The notes under the pieces were generated by a model. It searched no databases. It was not told the origin of the DNA and saw only the letters and a list, made by a program, of their open reading frames with translations. From the NCBI GenBank assembly GCA_005889395.1, contig VBFX01000007.1, positions 1-18,066 on the forward strand: a DNA stretch of 18,066 nt, written 5' to 3'. A program made the translations under genes and the position numbers. The DNA is from Chloroflexota bacterium (GTDB taxonomy: Bacteria; Chloroflexota; Dormibacteria; CF-121). Positions 7,324 through 14,053 of this stretch are shown one piece after another; position 1 is the stretch's first letter, and every line of letters starts with the position of its first letter.

Positions 7324-8243
7324 GACAGCGCGGCCGCGTAGGCGGCCAGCCGGTCCGAGTATATGGCAAGGATGCGCGCGTCGTGCGCGGCAAAGTGCCC
7401 GCGGCACTCATGGACCGAGAACGCGACGCTTCCTCCTTCACGCTCCTGCCGCGCGCGGAAGCGCCGCACTTTCCGCTCCATCTCCCATCGCTCGAGCGGA
7501 TCGAACAACCGGGTGGACAGCAAGCGGGTAGCGACGGACTTCGGAGAACGCGGATTGAGAGGTCCTTCACCGGTGCGCTTTTCGGCGAACGCGTTTGGCA
7601 GGAAATCCCTGACCCAACCATTGGCTTCGAGGAAGGCGTCATACCAGGGGGTCCGCGTCAAGGGGACCATCTGGGCGATCTCGTGGGCGGTGAACAGGTT
7701 CCGCTCCGACAGGCGGAGATGGTCCGTGCTCAGCAGGAAGTTCGGGCAGAGCGTGGTGCCGTTGTGCCCGGCGAACCGCACGATGGCAAGGATGAACAAC
7801 CGGCAGAGCCAGAGCCGGCCGGGTTGAACGAGGATGAAGAGGTCGATGTCGTCGCCGACGGTGGCATTGTTCATCACCAGGGCGCCGGTGACCCCCACCA
7901 GCCGGACGAACGGCAGGCGGGCGATCCAGGCCCCGAAGTGTCGGGCGATCGGCCACAGGTCCGCCGACATGGCGGCACGGTCACGCCGGACTTTCGCCAG
8001 ATGGCTCCGCTGCGTAAGGTGGACCCAATCGCCGGTCCGGTCGACGTGTCGCCGGAGTCCGGCATCGCCGTCGAGCAGCGCCGTCACCTGGCTCGTCGCG
8101 GCCGCCTCACCAATCAGATAGCGCCGGATTTCGGAGTCCGTCAGCGGGTAGTCGAACAGGTCGGCGTAGAGCAGCGTGCTGAGGATGGCGCGCCGGAGGG
8201 TGCCGACCTGGGGTTCCGCCGTTGCGGTCGCCGGCTCACGCAT
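7320..8243 (-). CDS. Polymerase-beta-superfamily nucleotidyltransferase domain protein
   Basis: 307 residues from ATG 8243, whose A is the last base of the upstream TGA (TGATG). The key motif is VGVTGALVMNNATVGDDIDL at about 117-135, with GDDIDLFIL providing the Asp-x-Asp metal ligands of the polymerase-beta/MNT nucleotidyltransferase fold. The usual glycine-serine is a TG here. Residues 15-80 look like a small winged-helix region (LRRAILSTLLYADLFDYPLT, then WVHL). The middle segment LWLCRLFILAIVRF at about 144-157 is hydrophobic, and the C-terminal third is basic and helical. Such proteins transfer a nucleotidyl group to small molecules, proteins or RNA, and the target cannot be told. Its position between a glycosyltransferase and a radical SAM gene, with overlaps at both ends, argues for a role in the same pathway. 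Confidence 0.8.
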   Translation of the reverse strand: MREPATATAEPQVGTLRRAILSTLLYADLFDYPLTDSEIRRYLIGEAAATSQVTALLDGDAGLRRHVDRTGDWVHLTQRSHLAKVRRDRAAMSADLWPIARHFGAWIARLPFVRLVGVTGALVMNNATVGDDIDLFILVQPGRLWLCRLFILAIVRFAGHNGTTLCPNFLLSTDHLRLSERNLFTAHEIAQMVPLTRTPWYDAFLEANGWVRDFLPNAFAEKRTGEGPLNPRSPKSVATRLLSTRLFDPLERWEMERKVRRFRARQEREGGSVAFSVHECRGHFAAHDARILAIYSDRLAAYAAALS

Positions 8244-9433
8244 CAGTTGAGGACCATCGAGCCGGCCTCGACCCCGAACGCGACCGCCGCGTCGAGCCGC
8301 TGCGCAAAGTGCGCCCGGTCGAAGCGCCGCGCGTGCGATCGTGCCGCCCCCGCGTCCCAACGCCGCCGCGCCAGCCGTCCGACGGCATCGAGGAAGCTCT
8401 CGGGCGTCGGGTCCTCGTACAGCAAGCCGGTCTCTCCATCGATGACGGTTTCGACCGCGCCTCCTCGACGCAAAGCGACAACCGGCTTTCCTGCCGCCAT
8501 CGCCTCGACCGCGGCGATGCCAAAATCCTCTTCTCCCGGCAGGACGAAGGCGCGACAGCTGGACATGAGGCGCTCGACATCGCGGTCCGGGAGATGGCCG
8601 CTGACGCGGACGGTTGGCCCGGCTAGAGCGCGCAGGCGGTTCTCCCAGGGCCCCGATCCAACGATGAGCAGCGGCAGCTGCGCGCGGTTGCAGGCATCGA
8701 TGACGTAGTCGATCCGCTTGTAGGCGTTGAGCCGCGAGACGATCAGGAAGAAGCCGTCGTCCTTCGGGGAGTGAGCCGCGAAGCGCTCGGTATCCACCGG
8801 CGGGTAGACGATGACTGGTTGCCGGCCGTACGCCTCCTCGATGCGGCGGCCAACCACTTCGGAGCAGGCCAGGAACAGATTGACCCGCTGCGCCGCGCGA
8901 TAGTCGAGCCGGCGCAATGCCGCCCGTACCATCAGGGCAAGCGGCCGCTCGTGGAGCGGCATAGCCCGGCAGGCCGTGTCGCTGTCGTAGCCCCACAGAA
9001 ATCGTGGTGGGGTGTAGCAGTAACTGACGTGGACGGTCCCAGGCGAGAGCCTCAGGTCCTTGGCCGCGAAGTGCGCAGACGAAAGCACCAGCTCGTATCC
9101 CCGCAAGTCGAAGGTTCGGAAGGCCAGCGGGTACAGCCACGTGTGGTAGTAGCGCGGCACGCGGCGGCGAAGCGGCCAGCCCTGCATGAAGCTGACGACG
9201 ATCCGTTGCGCGGGCTCGCTGAAACCGAGCCGGCGCATGACCGCACGGTCGTAGACGGAGGTGTAGAGGGGTGCGGAACGGAGCCGCTCGCAGATCGCGA
9301 GCACGGTGCGCTCTGCGCCACCATATTGGTCGAGATAGTCGTGGGTGATGGCAGCCGGGATGCGGTCGCCGACAGAGCTCGTCCGCGTCCGTGTCGAAAG
9401 CCGAGCGTCCAACTCGACCGCGATCTGCCGCAT
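8243..9433 (-). CDS. Family 4 (GT-B) glycosyltransferase
   Basis: 396-residue retaining glycosyltransferase. The N-terminal acceptor domain has AITHDYLDQYGGAERTV at 28-44, whose GGAE is typical of this GT4 branch. The donor domain has PPVDTERF at 211-218, FFLIVSRLNAYKRIDYVI, and the EX7E catalytic motif E302 to E310 in EEDFGIAAVEAMAAGKPVVA, then ETGLLY. First gene of the minus-strand operon and overlaps the nucleotidyltransferase start. About 27 residues precede the usual family start, but no nearer start codon exists in frame, so ATG 9433 stands; an AGG lies about 9 bases before it. It would add a hexose-type sugar to the lipid-linked glycan started by the phosphoglycosyl transferase of the same operon. 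Confidence 0.92.
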   Translation of the reverse strand: MRQIAVELDARLSTRTRTSSVGDRIPAAITHDYLDQYGGAERTVLAICERLRSAPLYTSVYDRAVMRRLGFSEPAQRIVVSFMQGWPLRRRVPRYYHTWLYPLAFRTFDLRGYELVLSSAHFAAKDLRLSPGTVHVSYCYTPPRFLWGYDSDTACRAMPLHERPLALMVRAALRRLDYRAAQRVNLFLACSEVVGRRIEEAYGRQPVIVYPPVDTERFAAHSPKDDGFFLIVSRLNAYKRIDYVIDACNRAQLPLLIVGSGPWENRLRALAGPTVRVSGHLPDRDVERLMSSCRAFVLPGEEDFGIAAVEAMAAGKPVVALRRGGAVETVIDGETGLLYEDPTPESFLDAVGRLARRRWDAGAARSHARRFDRAHFAQRLDAAVAFGVEAGSMVLN

Positions 9434-9566
9434 CGTTGTGTACCTGTACGCGGAGCCGTTACAAAGGCGCGGCGTTGCAGAGCTTCAGGGGGGGTGTAAC
9501 CCCGGCCCGGAATTGCTAGTACGACGCGCAACAGGATCGGTGCGGGTTTTAAGGAGGGATAGCCAC
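9434..9566. promoter_or_regulatory. Divergent region between GT4 operon and Asp-box protein
   Basis: 133 bases between outward-reading genes. It holds a short hairpin (GGGGT at 9491-9495, loop GTA, ACCCC at 9499-9503), a 6-base inverted pair GTTACA (9458-9463) and TGTAAC (9495-9500), and the strong Shine-Dalgarno at 9551-9557. I cannot pick a credible -35/-10 pair on either strand. It must carry the start signals of both units, but the dyads may be chance. Confidence 0.35.
9551..9557 (+). promoter_or_regulatory. Shine-Dalgarno AAGGAGG favouring a TTG start
   Basis: A near-perfect anti-16S match. It lies 9 bases before the in-frame TTG at 9567 but 15 bases before the ATG at 9573. Spacing therefore favours TTG; the two starts differ by only two residues (Met-Arg before MKTRF). 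Confidence 0.6.
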
Positions 9567-11234
9567 TTGAGGATGAAGACACGATTTGCTGCGCTGGCTG
9601 CGATCGCCGCGGTCGGAGCCCTGCTTCCAGCCACGGCGTCGGCGCAAGGCGGGACGGTCCTGTTCAATAGCCAGGTCAACATGACCGCGCCGCCTCCTCC
9701 GGCTGGGCAGGTTGACAATTTCCCTCAGAACAAGCAGAACGAGCCCGGCATCGCGCTCGACCCACAGACCGGAGCGCTAATCGTAGGGTCTAACGACGAG
9801 ATCGACGAACCGCTGTGTCGGACGTCGGCAACCGGAACCGGGGCCTGCCCATTCGCTCCGAACGTGGGCACCTCTGGGGTGTATTTCAGCCTGGATCGCG
9901 GCGTCCACTGGACGCAGCCGTCTTTCACCGAGTCGGCCAGCGGAGTCGGAAGCTGCGAGGGTCGTGTCATCCACACGCTCCCTGGTTACTGCGAACAGAA
10001 CCTGGAGTCGCTTGGCGATCCCAACCTGGCGGTCGGTCCGGCCCGCGGTTCGGACGGCAGGTTTTCGTTAGCCAACGGCAGCGTCGTCTACTACGCCAAC
10101 CTGGCGATGGCGGCCAGCGGCGCGGGTTTGCCCTCGATCTCCATTTCCCGCTCGATCGACGACGGCGCGTCCTGGAAGGCCCCGGTCACCGTCAGCACCA
10201 GCAGTGACAACCCGGTGGACTTCAACGACAAGATCAACGTCTGGGCCGACGCGAACCCGAAGAGCCCGTTCTTCGGCAACGTGTACGCGAGCTGGACGCT
10301 CTTCATCGGCGCCGGGCGCTTTGGCAAGAGCAACACGTTCGAGCCCGAGCCGATCGTCTTCGCCCGATCAACCGACGGCGGGCAGACCTGGAGCCGCATC
10401 ATCCGGCTCAGCCAGAGCGCGAACAATGGGACCGTCGGCGGCCGGCAGGGTTCACTGATCCGCAGTGGGCCCGACGGTACGGTCTACGTGATGTGGAAAG
10501 GCGCAATCAACCAGCACTCCGAGCAGCTGCTGGCCGTCTCGCACGACGGCGGAGCCACGTTTGGTGGTCCGATGCCGGTGGCGGCCGTCAACGACATCCC
10601 GAGTCCGCTCGGCGGGTCGAGCTTCCGAGACAACAGCTTCCCCTCCGCGGACGTCAACCAGCAGACCGGCGCCCTCTATGTTGTCTGGGCCAATGAGGAG
10701 AGCACGCCGCCCACCGCCTTGATCAAGTTCACCGAGTCCGACGACGGCGGGCTGAGCTGGACCACACCGAAGACGGTCGGTGGCGCTGCCGGCGCCGTCA
10801 ATGCGTTCTTTCCATCGGTGGCGGCGAGTCCGGACGGCGCGAACGTCTTCGTGGCGTGGCCGGCACAGACATGGAAGGCGAACGGGACCCCGCCGGGAGC
10901 CGGCGTCGTCAGTCAGTTTGCCGCGTTCCAGCTGCGGTCCCACGGCGTATGGGGTGGAGCGCACTTGCTCAGCACCGCGTTCGGCGACCCGGATGGTTCC
11001 AGCACGAACTCGCTGGGTGCCCAATTCCTGGGCGACTACGCGACGGCTGTGGCTGACAATTCCACCGGGTGGTTCGTTTGGAGTGACACGCGTAACGAGG
11101 CGGCCTGCAGCGCGGTCGACGCGTTTCGGGCGGGGACAGCCCCCAGGCCAAATCCGGATACCGCCTGCCCGCCCAGCGCGAGTGGACAGCTGTTCGGCAA
11201 CTCAGACATCTTCGTCGGCGCCGTCGGCTTCTAA
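9567..11234 (+). CDS. Secreted Asp-box (BNR/sialidase-like) beta-propeller protein
   Basis: 555 residues with a clear Sec signal peptide: a basic start (MKTRF), a hydrophobic core (AALAAIAAVGALL), and an Ala-x-Ala site at ATASAQ. The mature part carries five Asp-box repeats (S/T-x-D-x-G-x-x-W/F) at residues 108-115, 196-203, 268-275, 325-332 and 391-398, for example SLDRGVHW, SIDDGASW, STDGGQTW. Asp boxes mark blades of a propeller of the sialidase/BNR superfamily. I do not see a Phe/Tyr-Arg-Ile-Pro motif or an obvious arginine triad, so sialidase activity is not supported; glycan binding or another glycosidase activity is possible. Two cysteine pairs (around 90-100 and 510-530) could form disulfides. 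The gene stands alone, with its own Shine-Dalgarno and a terminator after TAA 11232-11234. Confidence 0.85.
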   Translation: MRMKTRFAALAAIAAVGALLPATASAQGGTVLFNSQVNMTAPPPPAGQVDNFPQNKQNEPGIALDPQTGALIVGSNDEIDEPLCRTSATGTGACPFAPNVGTSGVYFSLDRGVHWTQPSFTESASGVGSCEGRVIHTLPGYCEQNLESLGDPNLAVGPARGSDGRFSLANGSVVYYANLAMAASGAGLPSISISRSIDDGASWKAPVTVSTSSDNPVDFNDKINVWADANPKSPFFGNVYASWTLFIGAGRFGKSNTFEPEPIVFARSTDGGQTWSRIIRLSQSANNGTVGGRQGSLIRSGPDGTVYVMWKGAINQHSEQLLAVSHDGGATFGGPMPVAAVNDIPSPLGGSSFRDNSFPSADVNQQTGALYVVWANEESTPPTALIKFTESDDGGLSWTTPKTVGGAAGAVNAFFPSVAASPDGANVFVAWPAQTWKANGTPPGAGVVSQFAAFQLRSHGVWGGAHLLSTAFGDPDGSSTNSLGAQFLGDYATAVADNSTGWFVWSDTRNEAACSAVDAFRAGTAPRPNPDTACPPSASGQLFGNSDIFVGAVGF

Positions 11235-11249
11235 CCCGAGTCGTCGAAT

Positions 11250-11285
11250 GAAGGCCGCACCCGGAGGTGCGGCCTTCTCTTCCCC
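11250..11285 (+). terminator. Rho-independent terminator after the Asp-box gene
   Basis: Perfect 12-bp stem, GAAGGCCGCACC at 11250-11261 with its complement at 11266-11277 and the tetraloop CGGA, followed by a pyrimidine-rich TCTTCCCC tail. It starts 15 bases after the TAA. The tail is only partly T, but the stem is very strong. It also sits just past the minus-strand stop at 11287, where it may help stop opposing transcription. Confidence 0.8.
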
Positions 11286-11286
11286 C

Positions 11287-12366
11287 TCAGTACCAGGCGG
11301 GAGGTGAGGTTGCGCTCAGGTCAACACCCTCTGTCACCTGAACCGGTGTCGGCGTGGGGGCTAGCGTTGGCGATGGGCGGGTACTCGTCGGCAGTGACGG
11401 TGAGGCGGCGCTGCTCGGCGATGGTGTTGGGGCAACGGGGAGGGGGAGCCACCAGAGCTGGAAATGGCCCGCCTGACCCTGCGGCGCGAAGTAGGCGAGC
11501 GCCTTGCCGTCCGGCGACCAGGTGGGCGAAGCGTAGAGCCGCCCGTCCACCAGCACGTGCCGTGCGCCGAGCGCGCTGCCGTTGAATGGCGCAACCTCCA
11601 GCGATGTGCTCTGCTTGCCATGCGAGCAGACCATCGCGATCTGGGTCCCGTCTGGCGAGAGTGTGGCCTCACTGCAGTCGTCCGCCTCCGTAGTGAGTGC
11701 CTTGGCGATCCCGAGCGCGCGGCTCTGGTAGTAAATCTGCGAGTGAACGGCCGTCGACGGGTCGATCGAATGCCGAACGAAAAGGAGGCCTCCGCCCGCC
11801 AGCGGAATCGGGCTCACGTCGCCGCCGGTGTACCAGTTCGGGTCGGTCCAGCGCCGCGCTTGATATTGCGCTCCGTTGAGCGGCATGCTCCACACGGCCA
11901 GGTCAACGCCGTTCGTTTTGGGACTATCGAAGCTGTACACGACGCTGGCGCCATCGGGCGATATCCGAGGATAGAAGGCCCAGTGGTTGAGGTCGATGTA
12001 TCGCGAATCATTCTTGGTGAGGCGCTTCAAGATGTGGCCGCCAAGATCCAGCAAATAGAGGTCACTCGAAAAGCCGGTCCGCAGGACGGCGACCAGCCGT
12101 GTGTGATCGGGCGTCAGGGTCGGCTGTGACCAGTCGCCGCCCGGCCCGATCTCGGTGAAGCTTCCGGCTGCCAGCTTGAACAGCCGCCCTTCCTGTACCA
12201 CGAACATGGTTCCGGGGAGCACGAACTTCGGCTTCGTCACCGTGGGCAGTTGCGGCCGTTCCTGAACCACCTTGCTTTTCAGCGTGCCCAGGTACAGGTA
12301 GACGCCCGACCCAAAGGCCAGCATCACGGGGAGGAACAGGATGGCGGCGATGCGGCGAAGGATCAT
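11287..12366 (-). CDS. Membrane-anchored TolB-like beta-propeller protein
   Basis: 359 residues from ATG 12366. A single N-terminal hydrophobic segment at about 5-27 (IAAILFLPVMLAFGSGVYLYL) would anchor it with the rest outside the cell. The main body shows WD40/TolB-like blades: PTLTPDHTRLVAVL, RISPDGASVVYSF, TLSPDGTQIAMVC, TWSPDGKALAYFA. The last ~50 residues form a Pro/Ser/Thr-rich tail (PTPSPSSAASP onward) ending PPAWY. The ATG overlaps the proposed stop of the LCP gene (ATGA, 12363-12366), so the two are cotranscribed and probably coupled. As sequenced, the LCP frame runs straight into this gene to give one 660-residue fusion, which I regard as an artefact of the LCP frameshift. Likely role: cell-surface binding or sensing linked to wall-polymer ligation (inference). 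Confidence 0.75.
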   Translation of the reverse strand: MILRRIAAILFLPVMLAFGSGVYLYLGTLKSKVVQERPQLPTVTKPKFVLPGTMFVVQEGRLFKLAAGSFTEIGPGGDWSQPTLTPDHTRLVAVLRTGFSSDLYLLDLGGHILKRLTKNDSRYIDLNHWAFYPRISPDGASVVYSFDSPKTNGVDLAVWSMPLNGAQYQARRWTDPNWYTGGDVSPIPLAGGGLLFVRHSIDPSTAVHSQIYYQSRALGIAKALTTEADDCSEATLSPDGTQIAMVCSHGKQSTSLEVAPFNGSALGARHVLVDGRLYASPTWSPDGKALAYFAPQGQAGHFQLWWLPLPVAPTPSPSSAASPSLPTSTRPSPTLAPTPTPVQVTEGVDLSATSPPAWY

Positions 12367-13269
12367 GGGAAGTTTGCCCTCGTGACCGCCAGGATCTGTG
12401 ACCAGTGCGGGATGATGACGCTCTGGCCTCCGTACTGTGGCCCGCATGCTGGTCTTGAAGTTGCCCTTGAGTGTGTCGACGATGTCCGGCAGGTCAGCCG
12501 TGTTGAGCGTGCTCGCTTTGGCCTTGATCGCTAGTAGCACCTGCTGCTGCCTGGCCGACCGGCCGAAGTCCCCGTTGATGTCGTTGTGCCGCGACCGGAC
12601 ATACTGGAGTGCATGACTCCCGTCGAGGTGCTGGGGGCCCGGAAGCACCGCGACGCGCTTGTAGCCGTACAGGAATCTACTGTCGATGTCGTCCGGGTAG
12701 GCATCGTCGAGCACGGGGTTGGTGACGAGCAGGTCCACGCCACCGAGCCGATCGATGAGCTTGATCAGACCCTTGAGGCCGACCCAGGCGTACTCGTCGA
12801 TGTGGACGTGGAAGTTTCGCTCGACGGTGGCAATGGCGGCGGCAGGTCCGCCGTAGGCATACGCGGCGTCGATCTTCGCGCTGCCGCCGGTTGAGAGCGG
12901 CACCCAGAGGTCGCGCGGGATCGAGAGCATGGTGACATGTTTCGTAGCCGGCTCGACCCGCACGATGATCATCGACTGAGTCAACGGGGACTTGTTCTTG
13001 CCGTCGTCGTCGGACCCGAGCAGCAGTACCGTGAACGGCGAGCCTGGGGCCGCCGACGGCGCGGCGATCGCCTGCACGCCCGGGCTCCGGCTGGGCGGCA
13101 CGACGACCGTCTGGCCGGTCTGTCCGACGCCGGCGACGACGACTGGAAAGAAATACGCCGCCGCGCCCGCAGTCCCGGAGAGCATGAGACAGAACAGAGT
13201 CAGCACCGCTATTCGCACAGGGTGCAAACGGGAGGCACGCCGACGCCTTGCAGGCAGTTGACTAGCCAT
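12363..13269 (-). CDS. LytR-CpsA-Psr (LCP) family wall-polymer ligase, disrupted near C-terminus
   Basis: LCP proteins move undecaprenyl-pyrophosphate-linked glycans onto peptidoglycan outside the cell. ATG 13269 gives a basic start (PARRRRASRLH), a membrane helix at about 17-45, a linker, then the LCP domain: FTVLLLGSD at 79-86, TQSMIIVRV, SIPRDLWVPL at 116-125, KIDAAYAYGG at 132-141, LGGVDLLV, and LPGPQHLDGSHALQYVRSRH at 209-228 with its conserved arginines, then GRSARQQQVL. The frame is good to NFKTSM at about residue 275 (12445). In another frame the family's C-terminal strand follows at once (GPQYGGQSVIIPHWSQIL, ending TGA 12363-12365). The 30-40 residues normally between these are missing, so the gene has an internal deletion with a frame change. 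As sequenced, it reads through into the propeller gene to 11287. Confidence 0.8.
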
Positions 13270-13513
13270 TAGCTCGAATGAATCATGCGCTATTCAAGAT
13301 TGAAATTTGATGAGAGGGCGTCGAGGGCCCCTTCCTCTCGATTCGGTCAACGGACTGAGCTATACAAAGGGTACGGATTTCGAGGCCCGTAGGCCCAATT
13401 ACCTATAGGGGATCACCACCGTCACAACGGACAGCTCAGGCGTTCGTTACACTGCGCCCACCCAGTTTGGTTTGCGATGCAACTCCCCGCCTCCGGCCGG
13501 TGTCTTATTGGGT
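13270..13513. promoter_or_regulatory. Divergent region between LCP and sigma factor genes
   Basis: 244 bases of noticeably lower GC than the neighbours, between outward-reading genes, as expected of a two-way promoter. Possible elements are TATACA at 13361-13366 and TATAGG at 13404-13409 on plus (neither with a good -35), and an inverted pair GAGAGG (13312-13317) and CCTCTC (13334-13339). ECF sigma genes often control their own promoter, but I cannot identify a typical ECF -35 (GGAAC-like) here. Confidence 0.4.
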
Positions 13514-14053
13514 GTGGCGTACGCATTGAGCCTTCCGGCTGACGAGCCACTTCGGTTACGGGCGGTCGCCGACGACGAGGCGGCATTCGAGTCACTCCTC
13601 CGACCCCTTGTCGAGCCCGGGTTGCGGCTCGCTCTGTCGATGCTGGGGGATCGTCGAGATGCCGAGGACGCCACCCAGGAGGCGCTGACCCGCGCCTGGC
13701 GCAAAATGCACCAACTCCGGCCGGGAATGCCGGTACGCCCGTGGTTCTTCGCGATCGTGGCCAACCAGTGCCGCAATGTGCGGCGTACGCCATGGTTCCG
13801 GTTGACATCTCTTACTGAGGTTGTGATCCGTGCCCCCTCGCGGGAGCCGCAGGTCGAACATCTCGACCTCGAACGCGCCATGCAGCAACTCCCGCTCGCT
13901 GACCGAGGCGCGCTCTTTCTGCACTTCTACCTGGGCCTGTCGATAGAAGAGGTCGCCACCACGCTCGGTGTCTCGACGGCCGCCGCGAAATCGCGAATCT
14001 ATCGGGCGTGCCGCCGGCTCCGGCCGGCCGTCGCCCTGGAGGAACTGGGATGA
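13514..14053 (+). CDS. ECF-type RNA polymerase sigma factor
   Basis: About 179 residues. Region 2 covers FESLLRPLVEPGLRLALSML and GDRRDAEDATQEALTRAWRK, the core-binding and -10 recognition helices. After a short linker, region 4 covers RAMQQLPLADRGALFLHFYL and LSIEEVATTLGVSTAAAKSR, a helix-turn-helix for the -35. No region 1.1 or 3 is present, which is the ECF pattern, and there is no C-terminal extension. The start is uncertain: GTG 13514 is preferred because the protein then begins close to region 2; TTG 13472 and TTG 13526 are alternatives and none has a clear Shine-Dalgarno. Its TGA overlaps the ATG of the next gene (ATGA, 14050-14053), typical of sigma/anti-sigma pairs. Its position beside an LCP gene suggests envelope-stress or wall control (inference). 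Confidence 0.92.
   Translation: MAYALSLPADEPLRLRAVADDEAAFESLLRPLVEPGLRLALSMLGDRRDAEDATQEALTRAWRKMHQLRPGMPVRPWFFAIVANQCRNVRRTPWFRLTSLTEVVIRAPSREPQVEHLDLERAMQQLPLADRGALFLHFYLGLSIEEVATTLGVSTAAAKSRIYRACRRLRPAVALEELG

Noticed and set aside
7383..8708. Plus-strand open frame of about 440 codons opposite the nucleotidyltransferase and GT4 genes
   Set aside because: Antisense to two genes with clear motifs; composition is typical of a shadow frame with no recognisable domain.
8244..9140. Upstream extension of the nucleotidyltransferase frame to a 606-residue product
   Set aside because: The extra part lies inside the GT4 gene in another frame and is low-complexity Arg/Ala/Gly; ATG 8243 with the TGATG overlap is the natural start.
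9458..9500. GTTACA/TGTAAC inverted pair as a regulator binding site, with similar GTTAC strings before 13450 and 17305
   Set aside because: Six bases with a 31-base gap is within chance expectation, and the other copies are single, differently spaced and poorly conserved.
11250..11277. Palindrome as an operator or attachment site
   Set aside because: Its position 15 bases after a stop, tight tetraloop and pyrimidine tail fit a terminator better.
11287..13269. A real 660-residue LCP-TolB fusion
   Set aside because: The sequence at the join matches neither family, and the lost LCP C-terminal strand is visible in another frame with its stop overlapping the propeller ATG.
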